Assembly: GCF_012641095.1 (NCBI RefSeq) | Contig: NZ_JAAVSC010000009.1 | Coordinates: 1 to 64,000, forward strand | Reading direction: 5' to 3' | Source: Lactobacillus sp. HBUAS51381 | GTDB taxonomy: Bacteria; Bacillota; Bacilli; Lactobacillales; Lactobacillaceae | DNA length: 64,000 bases | In this document: one piece after another, positions 46,132-56,992 of the stretch | How positions within the stretch are numbered: position 1 is the first letter of the stretch | Layout of the letters: each line of letters starts with the position of its first letter | Notes under the pieces: generated by a model | Told to the model about the DNA's origin: nothing | Database searches by the model: none | Seen by the model: only the letters and a program-made list of their open reading frames with translations | Translations under genes and position numbers: made by a program

Positions 46132-46160
46132 AGTTTACCTATTTTACCGGTGATTTGCAA
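46132..46160 (-). promoter_or_regulatory. mnmA promoter
   Basis: Minus-strand TTGCAA (46155-46160), a 17-base spacer and TAAACT (46132-46137). Confidence 0.75.
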
Positions 46161-46228
46161 GCCTGGCGTTTCCTTTCAGAAAACAGGAGGCAAGCCGCCC
46201 ACCGCGAGTAGCGAGTTGCCTTACCTAC

Positions 46229-46275
46229 CAAAAAAGACTTACCGCCACCCGCAATTACTGGTGAACGATAAGTCT
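46229..46275 (-). terminator. Terminator of the DUF1831 gene
   Basis: Minus-strand AGACTTATCG pairs with CGGTAAGTCT, with an ACC/GGT extension, followed by six T. Confidence 0.82.
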
Positions 46276-46283
46276 GTCACACA

Positions 46284-46628
46284 TTAAGCCTTTTTTTGAA
46301 TAATCTCACGGTCAATCAGGTTCTGCAAGATAAAGTGATACTGTTCCACATTACCCTTGGCGTGCGTCCCCTTGAAAATATTGATCCGGCGATTACCGGA
46401 GGCGTTGGTTGTCGACATCTTAAAGCCGCTGAGATCCTTCGCAACCACCACCCGCAACATTTGATTCCGGTTGTACGGCGACGTTGGGTCTACCGACCGT
46501 TCCAACGTGTAGTTGCCGGCGTTGGAGAGTTGGAACCCCACGTCCTTCAAGGCATAGGACTTCACTTTTGGATTCAATTCGTAAATATCCGGGTCGCCAT
46601 CAACTTGCATTTGCTTTTCGAATAACAT
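46284..46628 (-). CDS. DUF1831 family protein
   Basis: 114 aa, unknown function, restricted mainly to lactobacilli. The SYALKDVGFQLSNAGNYTLERS and YHFILQNLIDREI segments match DUF1831. No metal or catalytic motif and no membrane segment is seen. It starts one base after the desulfurase stop, with GAGGTG inside that gene, so translation is probably coupled. A role in sulfur transfer or tRNA modification is a guess from position only. Confidence 0.82.
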   Translation of the reverse strand: MLFEKQMQVDGDPDIYELNPKVKSYALKDVGFQLSNAGNYTLERSVDPTSPYNRNQMLRVVVAKDLSGFKMSTTNASGNRRINIFKGTHAKGNVEQYHFILQNLIDREIIQKKA

Positions 46629-46629
46629 C

Positions 46630-47832
46630 CTACTTCACCTCACTGTGCTTCTTATTTAGTCGCTTGACGATGGCCGTCACGTTCTTGATGAACGCGTCGA
46701 TCTCGTCACTGGTCGTCTGTTGGCCAAAGGATAGCCGAATGGACTCCGCGATCCGGGGACTCTTTTCGCCAAACATCGCCGTTAAGACGTGGGACGGTTC
46801 AATGGAACCGGCCGTGCAGGCGGAACCACCGGAAACGGCAATCCCAGCCAGGTCCAAATTGGTCTGCATCACGTACGTGGAGATCCCCTTGATCCAAATG
46901 TTCAGGACGTGATCGAGGTTTTCCCCCTCCAGCGACCCATTGACCGCAAAGTCCACGCCATTGGCAGTCAGGCCCTGAACGACCTGTTCCTTGAAGCCGT
47001 GGAAGCGGGCCCGCTTTTCGGCCTTGACCTCCGGCGTCAGGAGTTCGGCAGCCTTGGCAAAACCAGCGATAGCCGGGACATTTTCCGTGCCGGCACGGCG
47101 CTTTTCCTCCTGGTCGCCCCCCTTAATCAGGCTAGGGAAGTTGATGCCCTCACGTTTGTAAAGAAATCCGATCATCTTGGGACCGTTAATCTTGTGGGCC
47201 GACGTCGAGAGCATATCGATATGGTCGCGCTGAACATCAATATCCAGCAGGCCATACGTCTGCACGGCATCCGTGTGGAACCAGGCCTGATGATCCTTCA
47301 AGATCTCACCAATCTCGTGAATCGGCATCCGGCTCCCCACTTCGTTGTTGCCCATCATGATCGTCACGAGGATCGTATCGTCTCGCAGTGCGGCCTTGAA
47401 GTCATCCAGGCTGATCCGCCCGTGTTCGTCGACCGGCAGATAGGTCACGTCAAACCCCTGTTCTTCGAGGGCGTGGAGCGGTTTTAGGACCGCCTCATGT
47501 TCAATCGCCGTGGTAATAATGTGCTTGCCCAAAGACTGCCGGGCATGGGCAGTCTGCGTAATGGCCGTGTTATCGCCCTCACTACCGCCACTGGTAAAAA
47601 TAATTTCCTCGTCACTGGCCGCGTTGATACTGTTGGCAATGACCTGCCGGCTGTTTTCCATCACGGTGTGGGCTTGCCGGCCCAGGCCATACAGCGTGGA
47701 GGCATTTCCGTACACGTTGGCCATTTTGTCGGTCATCTCCGCCAAGACCTCTGGGGCCATTGGCGTCGTCGCGGCGTTATCCAGGTAAATTTCCTGAACG
47801 GCGTGACTGTTATCAATATGAATCTCTTTCAC
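46630..47832 (-). CDS. Cysteine desulfurase (NifS/IscS family)
   Basis: PLP enzyme of 400 aa that releases sulfur from cysteine. The start of the fold is YLDNAATTPMAPEVL, the PLP Lys is in STSAHKINGPKMIGFLY, and the active Cys is in SGGSACTAGSIEPSHVL. The GTG start follows AGGAGG. Its place two genes before mnmA suggests it feeds tRNA thiolation (a role played by IscS/YrvO elsewhere) rather than, or in addition to, Fe-S assembly. Confidence 0.93.
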   Translation of the reverse strand: MKEIHIDNSHAVQEIYLDNAATTPMAPEVLAEMTDKMANVYGNASTLYGLGRQAHTVMENSRQVIANSINAASDEEIIFTSGGSEGDNTAITQTAHARQSLGKHIITTAIEHEAVLKPLHALEEQGFDVTYLPVDEHGRISLDDFKAALRDDTILVTIMMGNNEVGSRMPIHEIGEILKDHQAWFHTDAVQTYGLLDIDVQRDHIDMLSTSAHKINGPKMIGFLYKREGINFPSLIKGGDQEEKRRAGTENVPAIAGFAKAAELLTPEVKAEKRARFHGFKEQVVQGLTANGVDFAVNGSLEGENLDHVLNIWIKGISTYVMQTNLDLAGIAVSGGSACTAGSIEPSHVLTAMFGEKSPRIAESIRLSFGQQTTSDEIDAFIKNVTAIVKRLNKKHSEVK

Positions 47833-47857
47833 CCTAAAAACCTCCTGAACGGCCGAG

Positions 47858-48550
47858 TTAGTCTTGTGCGGCTAACAGGGCTAATAACATCTGTGCAGAA
47901 CGGTGTCCCGCATCAATAATAAAATCATCAAAGTTAACACCGGAATCGTTGTCGGCATTATCGGACATCGCCCGCACCACGACATAAGGCACCTCAAATT
48001 GGTGGGCAACCTGACCGACTGCGGCCCCTTCCATTTCACCGGATAAGGCATCCGGGAAGTGACCCATGATGGCCTTGATTGTTTCTGGGCTATTCAAGAA
48101 TTGATCACCAGAGACGATCAAGCCCAGCTTCGTCGTCAAACCGGTATCGGCCGCGGCGGCCACAATCTTTTCGCCCCATTCCTTCGAAGCGGTAAACCGA
48201 GCCGGTTGTTGAGGTAATTGACCGTATGCGTAACCAAAGGCCCGGGCATCGGCATCGTGGTAGGCCGTTTCCGTCGAGACCACGACATCCCCAATGTTCA
48301 GATCGGGCGCCAAGGCACCGGCAGAACCAGAGTTAATCACCAGATCCACGTTGAACTGGGTAATCAGTAAAGCAGTCGTTAAACCAGCCTCAACTTTACC
48401 AATCCCGGAACGAACCAGCACAACGGCTTGACCACTAATGGTTCCTTCGTAAAATTCAAGACCGTGGATGTCGGTGGTCTTAGCGTCTTGTAACGCATCG
48501 TGTAGTTCCTTGATTTCTTCTTCCATGGCGCAAAGAATTCCAAATGTCAT
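47858..48550 (-). CDS. mtnN: 5'-methylthioadenosine/S-adenosylhomocysteine nucleosidase
   Basis: 230 aa, cleaves adenine from MTA and SAH; the S-ribosylhomocysteine product feeds LuxS where present. MTFGILCAMEEEIKEL opens the fold, and GEMEGAAVGQVAHQFEVPYV and RAMSDNADNDSG contain the catalytic Glu and Asp. AAGGAG precedes the ATG. A 25-base gap separates it from the desulfurase gene, so they are probably co-transcribed. Confidence 0.95.
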   Translation of the reverse strand: MTFGILCAMEEEIKELHDALQDAKTTDIHGLEFYEGTISGQAVVLVRSGIGKVEAGLTTALLITQFNVDLVINSGSAGALAPDLNIGDVVVSTETAYHDADARAFGYAYGQLPQQPARFTASKEWGEKIVAAAADTGLTTKLGLIVSGDQFLNSPETIKAIMGHFPDALSGEMEGAAVGQVAHQFEVPYVVVRAMSDNADNDSGVNFDDFIIDAGHRSAQMLLALLAAQD

Positions 48551-48643
48551 GTGGGTTGTCGCTCCTTAAAATTTTTAAAATTGCTGAAAATACCAGTGGT
48601 CAGCCGCCTAGTCACGCCCGCCACTCAACGACTCTCAGCTAAA

Positions 48644-48949
48644 TTAGTGCACAAAAAACAAAATTAGATAGACTACGATTATCAGGGCACTTAACCAAAA
48701 AATCGCCCAATTGAGGCGATGACCCAGCCGCTTTTGTTTCACTTCAGTTGGGCTGACCCGCTGATCCATGGGTGGTTCTTCGGTCGGTTCGTTGCCCTTG
48801 GGATTGCCGTGTTTTCGCGCATATTCCTTTTCGACTTGAACCCGTTTGCGGTCGCGCTCCTGAAAGTCCTTTTCAGCCTGCTCTTGTTCCCGCCGATAAT
48901 CCGCTCTGGTCTTGGGCGGTTCGTTATGATCTTGCCAATCATCGTTCAT
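48644..48949 (-). CDS. Hypothetical protein with C-terminal membrane helix
   Basis: 101 aa, not recognised. A highly charged, probably coiled-coil N-terminal part (RADYRREQEQAEKDFQERDR) is followed by one C-terminal transmembrane helix (WAIFWLSALIIVVYLILFFV). This gives a tail-anchored topology. AGGTG sets the ATG at 48949. It lies 9 bases after nudF and before mtnN, probably in the same operon. Confidence 0.72.
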   Translation of the reverse strand: MNDDWQDHNEPPKTRADYRREQEQAEKDFQERDRKRVQVEKEYARKHGNPKGNEPTEEPPMDQRVSPTEVKQKRLGHRLNWAIFWLSALIIVVYLILFFVH

Positions 48950-48958
48950 TGCTGTCAC

Positions 48959-49501
48959 CTACTTCTGCAATAGCCAGTAATAGATGGCCGTAATCGTCTT
49001 GGCGTCATTAATCTCGCCGCTCGCAATCATGGCCTGTGCTTCCTGCTTCGTGACCGTCAAAAGCTCCAAGTTTTCGCCGCGGTCACGGGGTAACTTCGTC
49101 GTCACGGGTTTTAAATCCGTAGCCAGAAACAATGTCATATATTCGTCGGAGAATCCTACGCTAGAGTAAAATCCAGTAATTCGTTTTAACTGACCCGGTT
49201 GGTAGCGGATCTCTTCGTTCAACTCGCGAATCACCGCGTGTTCGACGTTATCGGCATCCCGGCTGTCTAGCTTGCCAGCTGGAATCTCCAATGTCGCAGC
49301 GGCGATAGGTGCCCGCCATTGCCGTTCCAAAATCATCTTATGATCGTCGGTTAACGCTAGAATCCCCACGGCTCCCGCGTGCCGCACAATCTCTCTGGTC
49401 GCGGTATCGCCGTTGGGTAGCCGAACACTCTGTCGTTCTAATTTCACAATCACACCGTCATAGAGTTCCTCGGTGGATTCAACGTGTTCTTCTAAATCCA
49501 T
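48959..49501 (-). CDS. nudF: ADP-ribose pyrophosphatase (Nudix hydrolase)
   Basis: 180 aa, hydrolyses ADP-ribose to AMP and ribose 5-phosphate. The Nudix box (AGKLDSRDADNVEHAVIREL plus NEEI) keeps the metal-binding RELNEE but has Asp for the first Glu, two extra residues before RE and no final Gly. I believe this pattern is common in lactobacillar NudF, but cannot check it. GGAGGAGG overlaps the end and stop of the cold-shock-like gene. Confidence 0.88.
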   Translation of the reverse strand: MDLEEHVESTEELYDGVIVKLERQSVRLPNGDTATREIVRHAGAVGILALTDDHKMILERQWRAPIAAATLEIPAGKLDSRDADNVEHAVIRELNEEIRYQPGQLKRITGFYSSVGFSDEYMTLFLATDLKPVTTKLPRDRGENLELLTVTKQEAQAMIASGEINDAKTITAIYYWLLQK

Positions 49502-49502
49502 G

Positions 49503-49733
49503 TTAAACCTCCTCCGTGGTCCCCGTGACAACGGGCGTCACCTTAGCTGCCTGTGGCCCACGAATCCCTTGGACAATCACGAATTGCACGGTTTGGCCGG
49601 GTTCCAGCTTACGAAAGCCTTCGCCTTCACCGATAATGCCCGTGTAGTACACGAAGACATCTTCACCTTCTGGCGTGGTAATAAATCCAAAACCGCGTTG
49701 TTCACTGTAACTCTTTACTTTTCCGGTTAACAT
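49503..49733 (-). CDS. Divergent cold-shock-domain protein
   Basis: 76 aa, single OB-fold of the CspA type. RNP-1 is RGFGFI and RNP-2 is VFVYY, where CspA proteins usually have KGFGFI and VFVHF. The usual VKWFN is VKSYS, losing the surface Trp. A six-residue TGTTEEV-like tail is added. RNA binding is likely but altered. GGGAGGG precedes the ATG. The stop codon overlaps the nudF ribosome binding site, and a strong promoter lies upstream. Confidence 0.83.
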   Translation of the reverse strand: MLTGKVKSYSEQRGFGFITTPEGEDVFVYYTGIIGEGEGFRKLEPGQTVQFVIVQGIRGPQAAKVTPVVTGTTEEV

Positions 49734-49759
49734 GGTATTCCCTCCCATACATAGTTCGA

Positions 49760-49788
49760 ATTATACTCGCTTGACCGGTCGACCGCAA
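49760..49788 (-). promoter_or_regulatory. Promoter of the csp-nudF operon
   Basis: Minus-strand TTGCGG (49783-49788), a 17-base spacer and perfect TATAAT (49760-49765). The spacer contains the perfect palindrome CGGTCGACCG. Confidence 0.78.
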
Positions 49789-49829
49789 ACGCGGGGGCTT
49801 GACCGTCGCGGATCACCGGCTCGTCCTGC

Positions 49830-49883
49830 AAAAAGGCGTGCTGTCCGGCCCTCACGCTTGGGTGAGGCTGGGCAGCACGCCTT
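49830..49883 (-). terminator. Terminator of ileS
   Basis: Minus-strand AAGGCGTGCTG/CAGCACGCCTT perfect 11-bp outer stem with an inner CCTCAC/GTGAGG hairpin, followed by TTTTTG. Confidence 0.93.
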
Positions 49884-49920
49884 AAATTTTAGCTTAGCTT
49901 AATGTGATCAAGACGACCGA

Positions 49921-52734
49921 CTACTTCTCGTCAAAACCTTCCGTTGCCGTTTCGGGGAAGTTTTCCCGAACGATAGCGGCACAACGGGCACAGAAGTGAG
50001 GATAATCAGCATCGCTGCCGACATCTTCCTTGGTCAACCGGCAACGATCGCAGACCTCACCGGCAGCGGCGGTTACCTTCACGGCCAGGTGGTCAAAGGT
50101 CAACGCATCGGCTGGCGCTTGATCTAAGGCAGCAAAGTCTAGGCCGGAAACCAGCAAGATTTGTTGAACATTGATGTCCAGCTTATCCAACAGCGTCTTG
50201 GTCTGGTCGTCAACGTACAAGTCGAGGTGGGCTTCAGCGGCCTTCCCAATCAGCTTGGCATCCCGTGCTTCTTCCAACGCCTTCAAGACGTGGCTCCGCA
50301 ACTTCATGAAGTGATCCCAAGCAGAATTTTCACCGCTATCTGCCACTTCATTGGCATCGTCCATGTCCAATACCTTTGGCATTTCGGCCAATTGAACGAA
50401 GTCTTCGGGTTCCTTCAAGAAGCCCCAGAGTTCTTCGGCCGTGTGTGGCAGGATTGGCGTGATGAGCTTGGTCAGACTAACGGCAATCTGATAGAAGACC
50501 GTTTGCATCGAGCGACGGGCCTTGCTGTCGGCGGCATCGATGTACAGAATGTCCTTGGCAAAGTCCAGGTAGAAGGCGGATAGGTCCGTCACGACAAAGT
50601 TGATCAATTCCTTGTAAATGTTCAGGAAGTCGAAGTTGTCGTAGTGGGCTTCCACACTCTTCGTAAATGCGTTGAGCTTGTAGAGCATGTGACGATCCAC
50701 GGATGCTAATTGGTCAAAGGCCACGGCATCGGTCTTCGGATCGAAATCACTGGTGTTGGCCAACAAGTAACGCATGGTGTTCCGCAGCTTCTTGTAGCTG
50801 TCGGAAATCTTCACGAAGCCTTCAGTGGTGACCCGCACATCGGCTGAGGAATCCACGGAAGTGACCCAGAGGCGGACGATGTCGGCCCCCATCTTCTTGA
50901 TGATTTCGTCCGGCGCAATTGTATTACCCAGTGACTTGGACATCTTGTGACCGTCTTTATCCAACGTAAACCCTTGGGAAACGACCTGCTTGTACGGTGC
51001 CTTGCCGGTGGCGGCAACGCTTGTGATCAGACTAGAGTTGAACCAACCACGGTACTGGTCGGACCCTTCCAGGTAAAGGTCGGCCGGGAAGTCCAGGTAA
51101 TCGCGTTCGGCCAGCACCCCTTGGTGAGACGAACCGGAGTCGAACCAAACATCCATGATGTCGGTTTCCTTAGTGAACTCACCGTGAGGCGAATGTTCAC
51201 TGGTAAAGCCTTCGGGCAACAGGTCCTTGGCTTCGCGTTTGAACCAGATGTTGGAGCCATACTTGCCGAATAGATCGGCCACGTGATCGACCGTCTCCGG
51301 CGTGATGATGGCTTCTCCGTCTTCACCATAGAAGATAGGCAGCGGTACACCCCAGACCCGTTGACGAGAAATAACCCAGTCGCCCCGGTCCTTAATCATG
51401 TTGGCCAAACGCCGTTGACCCCAGTCAGGTTGGAACTTCACGTCCTTCAACGTGGCTAGAATTTCATCACGAATCTTGTCCACGGATGCGAACCACTGTG
51501 GCGTTGCCCGGAAGATAACGGGCTTCTTGGTCCGCCAGTCAAAGGGATAACTGTGTTCGTAAGGCATGTACTTCAACAGCGCGTTGGCTGCCTTCAACTT
51601 GTCCAAGGCAATCTGGTTGGCATCGTCGTAGAAGACGCCATCGAAATCAGGACCGGCCTCGGCCGTCATGTAGCCTTGGTCGTTGACTGGTACGATGACG
51701 GGTAAATTGTACAACTTACCGACGTTAAAGTCGTCTTCCCCTAAACCGGGCGCGGTGTGCACCAGTCCGGTCCCAGAGTCGGTGGTGACGAAATCGCCCA
51801 ACATCACGACCAGCTTCCGGTCGGCGATGAAGGGGTGTTGGGCAATAATGTTGTCCATGTCTTGCCCCATCACGGTCTTCAGCACTTTGACATCTTTCCA
51901 GCCAAAACGTTCGGCGTTCTCGGCCACTAATTCGTTGGCCAGGACAAACTTACGGTCTTCACCGGCGGGTTGAACGACGGCGTATTCGATACCGGCATCA
52001 ATGGTAATCCCTTCAGAACCCGGAATGGTCCACGGCGTCGTGGTCCAAACCACCAGGTAGGTGTCGTCGTCTAGGACGCCCTTGCCGTCAATGACTTTTT
52101 CACCGTAAAAGGCGGATGGTGATGTCACATCGTGGTATTCCACTTCGGCTTCAGCCATTGCGGATTCGGAAGACCATGACCAGTACACAGGCTTCTTCCC
52201 CTTGTAGATCAGGCCACGCTTGGCCATTTCGCCAAAGACACGGACCTCGGCAGCTTCAAACTCTGGCTTCAACGTCAGGTACGGGTTGTCCCATTCGGCA
52301 GAAACACCCAACCGTTTGAAACCGTCACGCTGCAAGTTGACTTGCTTTAACGCATACTCGCGGCAAAGATCCCGGAAGTCAGCGGTCGACATCTTCTTCC
52401 GGTCGTAACCGGCCTTCGTCAATTGTTGTTCGATGGGCAGACCATGGGTATCCCAACCCGGAACGTAAGGTGCCCGGTAACCACTCATGGACTTGTAACG
52501 GACGATAATGTCCTTAGAAACCTTGTTCAGCGCATGGCCCATGTGAATGGGACCATTGGCATATGGCGGGCCATCGTGCAGAATAAACGTTGGCTTCCCC
52601 TCATTTAATTTTTGACGGGCTTCGTAAATCTTGTTTTCAGCCCAGACTTTTTGCCGTTCGACTTCTTTTACTGGCAAATTGCCACGCATTTTAAATTTGG
52701 TTTTACCCAAGTTTAACGTGTCTTTCACTCGCAT
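49921..52734 (-). CDS. ileS: Isoleucyl-tRNA synthetase
   Basis: Class I synthetase of 937 aa, charging tRNA-Ile. HIGH motif is [11 protein letters not shown], the KMSKS motif is [10 protein letters not shown], and the CP1 editing domain is complete. A C-terminal zinc finger ([12 protein letters not shown] ... [10 protein letters not shown]) marks the bacterial type. GGAGG precedes the ATG. Expression is controlled by an isoleucine T-box about 430 nt upstream, with a further hairpin element in between. Confidence 0.97.
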   Translation of the reverse strand: MRVKDTLNLGKTKFKMRGNLPVKEVERQKVWAENKIYEARQKLNEGKPTFILHDGPPYANGPIHMGHALNKVSKDIIVRYKSMSGYRAPYVPGWDTHGLPIEQQLTKAGYDRKKMSTADFRDLCREYALKQVNLQRDGFKRLGVSAEWDNPYLTLKPEFEAAEVRVFGEMAKRGLIYKGKKPVYWSWSSESAMAEAEVEYHDVTSPSAFYGEKVIDGKGVLDDDTYLVVWTTTPWTIPGSEGITIDAGIEYAVVQPAGEDRKFVLANELVAENAERFGWKDVKVLKTVMGQDMDNIIAQHPFIADRKLVVMLGDFVTTDSGTGLVHTAPGLGEDDFNVGKLYNLPVIVPVNDQGYMTAEAGPDFDGVFYDDANQIALDKLKAANALLKYMPYEHSYPFDWRTKKPVIFRATPQWFASVDKIRDEILATLKDVKFQPDWGQRRLANMIKDRGDWVISRQRVWGVPLPIFYGEDGEAIITPETVDHVADLFGKYGSNIWFKREAKDLLPEGFTSEHSPHGEFTKETDIMDVWFDSGSSHQGVLAERDYLDFPADLYLEGSDQYRGWFNSSLITSVAATGKAPYKQVVSQGFTLDKDGHKMSKSLGNTIAPDEIIKKMGADIVRLWVTSVDSSADVRVTTEGFVKISDSYKKLRNTMRYLLANTSDFDPKTDAVAFDQLASVDRHMLYKLNAFTKSVEAHYDNFDFLNIYKELINFVVTDLSAFYLDFAKDILYIDAADSKARRSMQTVFYQIAVSLTKLITPILPHTAEELWGFLKEPEDFVQLAEMPKVLDMDDANEVADSGENSAWDHFMKLRSHVLKALEEARDAKLIGKAAEAHLDLYVDDQTKTLLDKLDINVQQILLVSGLDFAALDQAPADALTFDHLAVKVTAAAGEVCDRCRLTKEDVGSDADYPHFCARCAAIVRENFPETATEGFDEK

Positions 52735-52865
52735 ACCGTCATTTCCTCCTTTATTTTACTGTCCTCACGGTTGGTGAACCGGTGAGCTCAAGCCGCTTCT
52801 GGCCTCAGCTCACCGGTCAACCGCACCGGATTTATCATCTATATTGTATTATCTTTCGCCTTACC

Positions 52866-53013
52866 GGGCAGTCCGCTAGACGCTGGAACGCCGTGGCCAC
52901 GACTTGAAGCCACACAAGAACCGTGAGTCTTCAAGCTCGGGCTTATGCTAAGCTGACAGAAAAACACTGTCAACTAAGCATAACGACACGGCTGAGCATC
53001 TAGCGGACCGCCC
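52866..53013 (-). repeat. Large hairpin element between the T-box and ileS
   Basis: Outer arms 52866-52884 and 52995-53013 (19 bases each) pair throughout on the minus-strand RNA with two G-U pairs; on plus-strand RNA these would be two mismatches. Inner arms 52943-52959 and 52967-52983 (17 bases) pair with one mismatch and one G-U in the minus-strand RNA. The fold therefore favours the ileS transcript. It contains no ORF and lies after the T-box terminator. Confidence 0.7.
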
Positions 53014-53160
53014 TCACGGCTTAAACTGCGGTTATCATCCGCCACGATTGATCCCAGTTCAACTTAAACTTAACCAGACCAGCTCATCGAACCAGCGGCA
53101 TCTCGACCGCCTACACAATCAGCTAGATACGACTGCAGCAGCCACTAACCTTAGACATAC

Positions 53161-53392
53161 AAAAAACGACCTCGCCGCAAGGGACGAAATCGTTCGTGGT
53201 ACCACCCAAATTCAGAAGACGGTTGACACCGTCTTCCCTCAACACACCGTATCGGGGTGTTCCGCCGTCGCTTACTGTTGGTTCAGCCACGGGACTTGGA
53301 GAATGATACCCACTAAACAGGTCGGATGTTAGCCTTCCACTATCGCTAACTCGCTGGTACCCTCTGCTTTAGTCGGCGGATTTCTCTGCCTT
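53161..53392 (-). promoter_or_regulatory. Isoleucine T-box leader of ileS
   Basis: Minus-strand leader with the T-box core GGGTGGTACCACG (53195-53207), whose UGGU pairs with the ACCA end of uncharged tRNA-Ile. The stem I region is near the divIVA end. An ATC specifier (53305-53307) in GGTATCATT fits isoleucine. A terminator hairpin with a T6 run (from 53161) follows the core. No clear promoter is seen between divIVA and the leader; it may lie inside the 3' end of divIVA. Confidence 0.92.
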
Positions 53393-53393
53393 T

Positions 53394-54116
53394 TTATTTA
53401 TTATCTTGGTCAAAATGCGGTTGATCGTTATCTGGGAAAATCACAACGGTCTCGCCATTATCATCATTCGTATCCGTCACCGGTGCTTCTTCCACTGGCG
53501 TTTCCGTCACGGGCGCTACCGGTTGTGGTTGCGATGCATCTGAGTTTACGCCTTGGGCCGGGTCGTTGTCAAGCCGGTCGCCGACGACCTTCTTGATTTC
53601 CTCGTAACTCGACATGGACCCTTCCTTCAACAGGCTGTCCCAGTCGTTGGACTTCACGACCTCCAACTGACTTTCCAGCATGACTTGCAGGCGTTGACGG
53701 AAGACCCGCGTACTCTTCTTCAAGTCATCGGTTTCGACGGCCAGCTTCTTGGCCCGTTTGGAAGCCTCATCCATGATCTGATTGCCCTTGTTCGTGGCCT
53801 CAGAAACAATATCAGAGCTTTGCTTCTGCGCCTCTCTGATAATGATTTCGGATTCCTTTTGAGAGTTGGCCTTCACTTTATCCGCCGCTTCTTGTGCCAC
53901 CAGAATGGATTGGTTCAAGGAGTCCTTCAAGTCGTTAAAATACTTGAGTTTCTCGTTAGCTGCATCTAATTGTTCTTCTAACTCTTTGTTGTGGTTCAAC
54001 GTAATTTGATAATCCTTAATCACTTGATCCAAGAAGTCGTTGACCTCATCAACGTTGTAACCACGCATCTTCGTGCCAAACTCTTTATTATGAATGTCTA
54101 ATGGACTCAGTACCAT
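53394..54116 (-). CDS. divIVA: Cell-division protein DivIVA
   Basis: 240 aa, coiled-coil protein that binds curved membrane at poles and septa. The N-terminal membrane-binding domain LSPLDIHNKEFGTKMRGYNV-DEVNDFLDQV is typical. Long coiled coils follow (about 30-165), then an acidic disordered tail with TPVEEAPVTDTNDD. GGAGGG precedes the ATG. Last gene of the division cluster, 16 bases after ylmH. Confidence 0.95.
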   Translation of the reverse strand: MVLSPLDIHNKEFGTKMRGYNVDEVNDFLDQVIKDYQITLNHNKELEEQLDAANEKLKYFNDLKDSLNQSILVAQEAADKVKANSQKESEIIIREAQKQSSDIVSEATNKGNQIMDEASKRAKKLAVETDDLKKSTRVFRQRLQVMLESQLEVVKSNDWDSLLKEGSMSSYEEIKKVVGDRLDNDPAQGVNSDASQPQPVAPVTETPVEEAPVTDTNDDNGETVVIFPDNDQPHFDQDNK

Positions 54117-54132
54117 TGTGTTCCCTCCGCAT

Positions 54133-54912
54133 CTATTTCTTCAACACCGCTAGGGTGACCCGAATTTTTTCCTTTTTCGTCCGACCGGCAACCTCATCCA
54201 ATCGAACCCGGCCAAATCCGCGTACGGACACAATGTCCGCAACGTCGAGTTCGTAATCCGGTTTGAGCGTTTCCGTCCAATTAACCCGCACGTGATTGCC
54301 CTCGATGAGTGCCTTCGCGCGGTGTCGCGACAAATGAAACCCGGTCCCCACGATGTTATCTAACCGTAGCGATGATAGGGTTGCCGATTCGGCCTCCCAC
54401 TCATCGATTGGCTGAATCAACGCGGCAAAGTCACTGACGACTAATCGAGCCTTGACGCGGCCGATGTGATCGACCTGACTCGTTAAGTAGTCCGCCATGC
54501 CGGCTTCCGTGACCACTTGCCACACCTCGCCGTCAGTCAAAATGTCCCCTAAGATTTCTCTTTCAATCCCTGATCCCAGTAAGGTTCCGAGAATTTGGCT
54601 GTGGTGCAACGTGGCGAATTTCACCGGATAGTCCACCCGCAGTAAGGCTAAATCAAAGTCCTGAGGTTCGGGTTCATAGTAATCTGGGAAAAACAGCGCC
54701 CGTTGCATCTCCGCCAGCTGATGTCCCCCGCTGAATTGAACTTTCACATCGGCGCGGTGGGCCAACGTGGTGGCAATGTATACTTGCCGTGGGTTCAAGA
54801 AATGCGTGAGGACGGGCCGATATTCATCGGCCACCTGTTGGAGCCAGCCCCCAACGGCATCAATGAAGGATGCCTCGTCGGGCCGGAAATGTTGCATCAC
54901 GTTCTCATCCAC
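54133..54912 (-). CDS. ylmH: YlmH, S4-domain RNA-binding protein
   Basis: 259 aa. The C-terminal S4 domain (DNIVGTGFHLSRHRAKALIE and HVRVNWTE) binds RNA. Homologues rescue stalled ribosomes and are linked to division by gene context. The start is GTG after GGGGAGG. It stands between yggT and divIVA, as in other Firmicutes division clusters. Confidence 0.9.
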   Translation of the reverse strand: MDENVMQHFRPDEASFIDAVGGWLQQVADEYRPVLTHFLNPRQVYIATTLAHRADVKVQFSGGHQLAEMQRALFFPDYYEPEPQDFDLALLRVDYPVKFATLHHSQILGTLLGSGIEREILGDILTDGEVWQVVTEAGMADYLTSQVDHIGRVKARLVVSDFAALIQPIDEWEAESATLSSLRLDNIVGTGFHLSRHRAKALIEGNHVRVNWTETLKPDYELDVADIVSVRGFGRVRLDEVAGRTKKEKIRVTLAVLKK

Positions 54913-54935
54913 GTCTCAAGCCTCCCCTCGACGGA

Positions 54936-55217
54936 TTAAACCAGCAGATTCAAAACAATGTATTGCAAGTATTGTAGCCCGTATTGGACTAAGGATAGGA
55001 CGATAATGGCCACAACCGGGCCGAAACCTAAGGGTCCTACCGAAATGAAATTGAAGTAACTTAGAAATGGTTCGACCAGTCGACCAATTAATTGGCCCAA
55101 TTTGGACTGGTAAGCCCCCGGTAACCAGCTCATTAACGCATAGACCACAATTAACAGGATGTATGCACTAACGGCCCAGCTGAGGACTTGAAAAATAAGA
55201 TTCACTATCGTTAACAA
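54936..55217 (-). CDS. yggT: YggT family membrane protein
   Basis: 93 aa, two hydrophobic segments (about 5-30 and 62-92) separated by a loop with LPGAYQSKLGQLIGRLVEPFL, the family core. Function is unknown; context suggests division or envelope osmotic adaptation. The start is TTG after GGAG. It is tightly placed between sepF and ylmH. Confidence 0.88.
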   Translation of the reverse strand: MLTIVNLIFQVLSWAVSAYILLIVVYALMSWLPGAYQSKLGQLIGRLVEPFLSYFNFISVGPLGFGPVVAIIVLSLVQYGLQYLQYIVLNLLV

Positions 55218-55229
55218 GGCGTCGCTCCT

Positions 55230-55664
55230 TTACTTCGTAAACTGCGTTCCTAAATTAGCTGCGACGTCTCCGCTAACTTCAAAGTTATGCGGGGTGCACA
55301 GAAAGATCTGTTCACCAATCCGCTTAATTTCGCCGCCCACTGCAAATGCTGTTCCGTTAAGAAAATCCACAATCCGTTGCGCTTGAGTCTCGTCAACCCG
55401 AGCAAAGTTCACGATGACGGCATCGCCGCCCGTGAGTTGCTTGGCAATTGACTTGGCATCGGAGTAGATTCGCGGCTCACAAATGGCAATGTGGCTAGCA
55501 TTGGGTTTTGCATTGCGCATGGCAACCACCTTTCGACTATCAACCGGCCGATTAGGGGGAGCTGGCGTTGGTTTCGCTACCGGAGCTGATTCAGGTTCCT
55601 GATAGTCTTCGTCATAATCATCGTTCACACCGAAAAATTTGCTAAGACTAAACTTCTCCGCCAT
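55230..55664 (-). CDS. sepF: Cell-division protein SepF
   Basis: 144 aa. The N-terminal amphipathic helix ([11 protein letters not shown]) binds membrane; an acidic/Pro linker follows. The C-terminal SepF domain (about 60-144; [20 protein letters not shown]) joins FtsZ and forms rings. GAGGAG precedes the ATG. It lies between ftsZ and yggT, the usual order. Confidence 0.94.
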   Translation of the reverse strand: MAEKFSLSKFFGVNDDYDEDYQEPESAPVAKPTPAPPNRPVDSRKVVAMRNAKPNASHIAICEPRIYSDAKSIAKQLTGGDAVIVNFARVDETQAQRIVDFLNGTAFAVGGEIKRIGEQIFLCTPHNFEVSGDVAANLGTQFTK

Positions 55665-55705
55665 GGTTGGCCACTCCTCTCATAACGATTCCTACCAGAA
55701 TGGGA

Positions 55706-56968
<1,263 letters not shown>

Positions 56969-56992
56969 ATTTGTGTATTCCTCCATCTCGCG

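Noticed and set aside
46789-47487. Plus-strand open frame of 232 codons
   Set aside because: It lies fully antisense to the conserved cysteine desulfurase gene and has no start signal.
53014-53160. Second T-box or riboswitch between the T-box terminator and the hairpin element
   Set aside because: No conserved core, specifier or terminator was found in these 147 bases.
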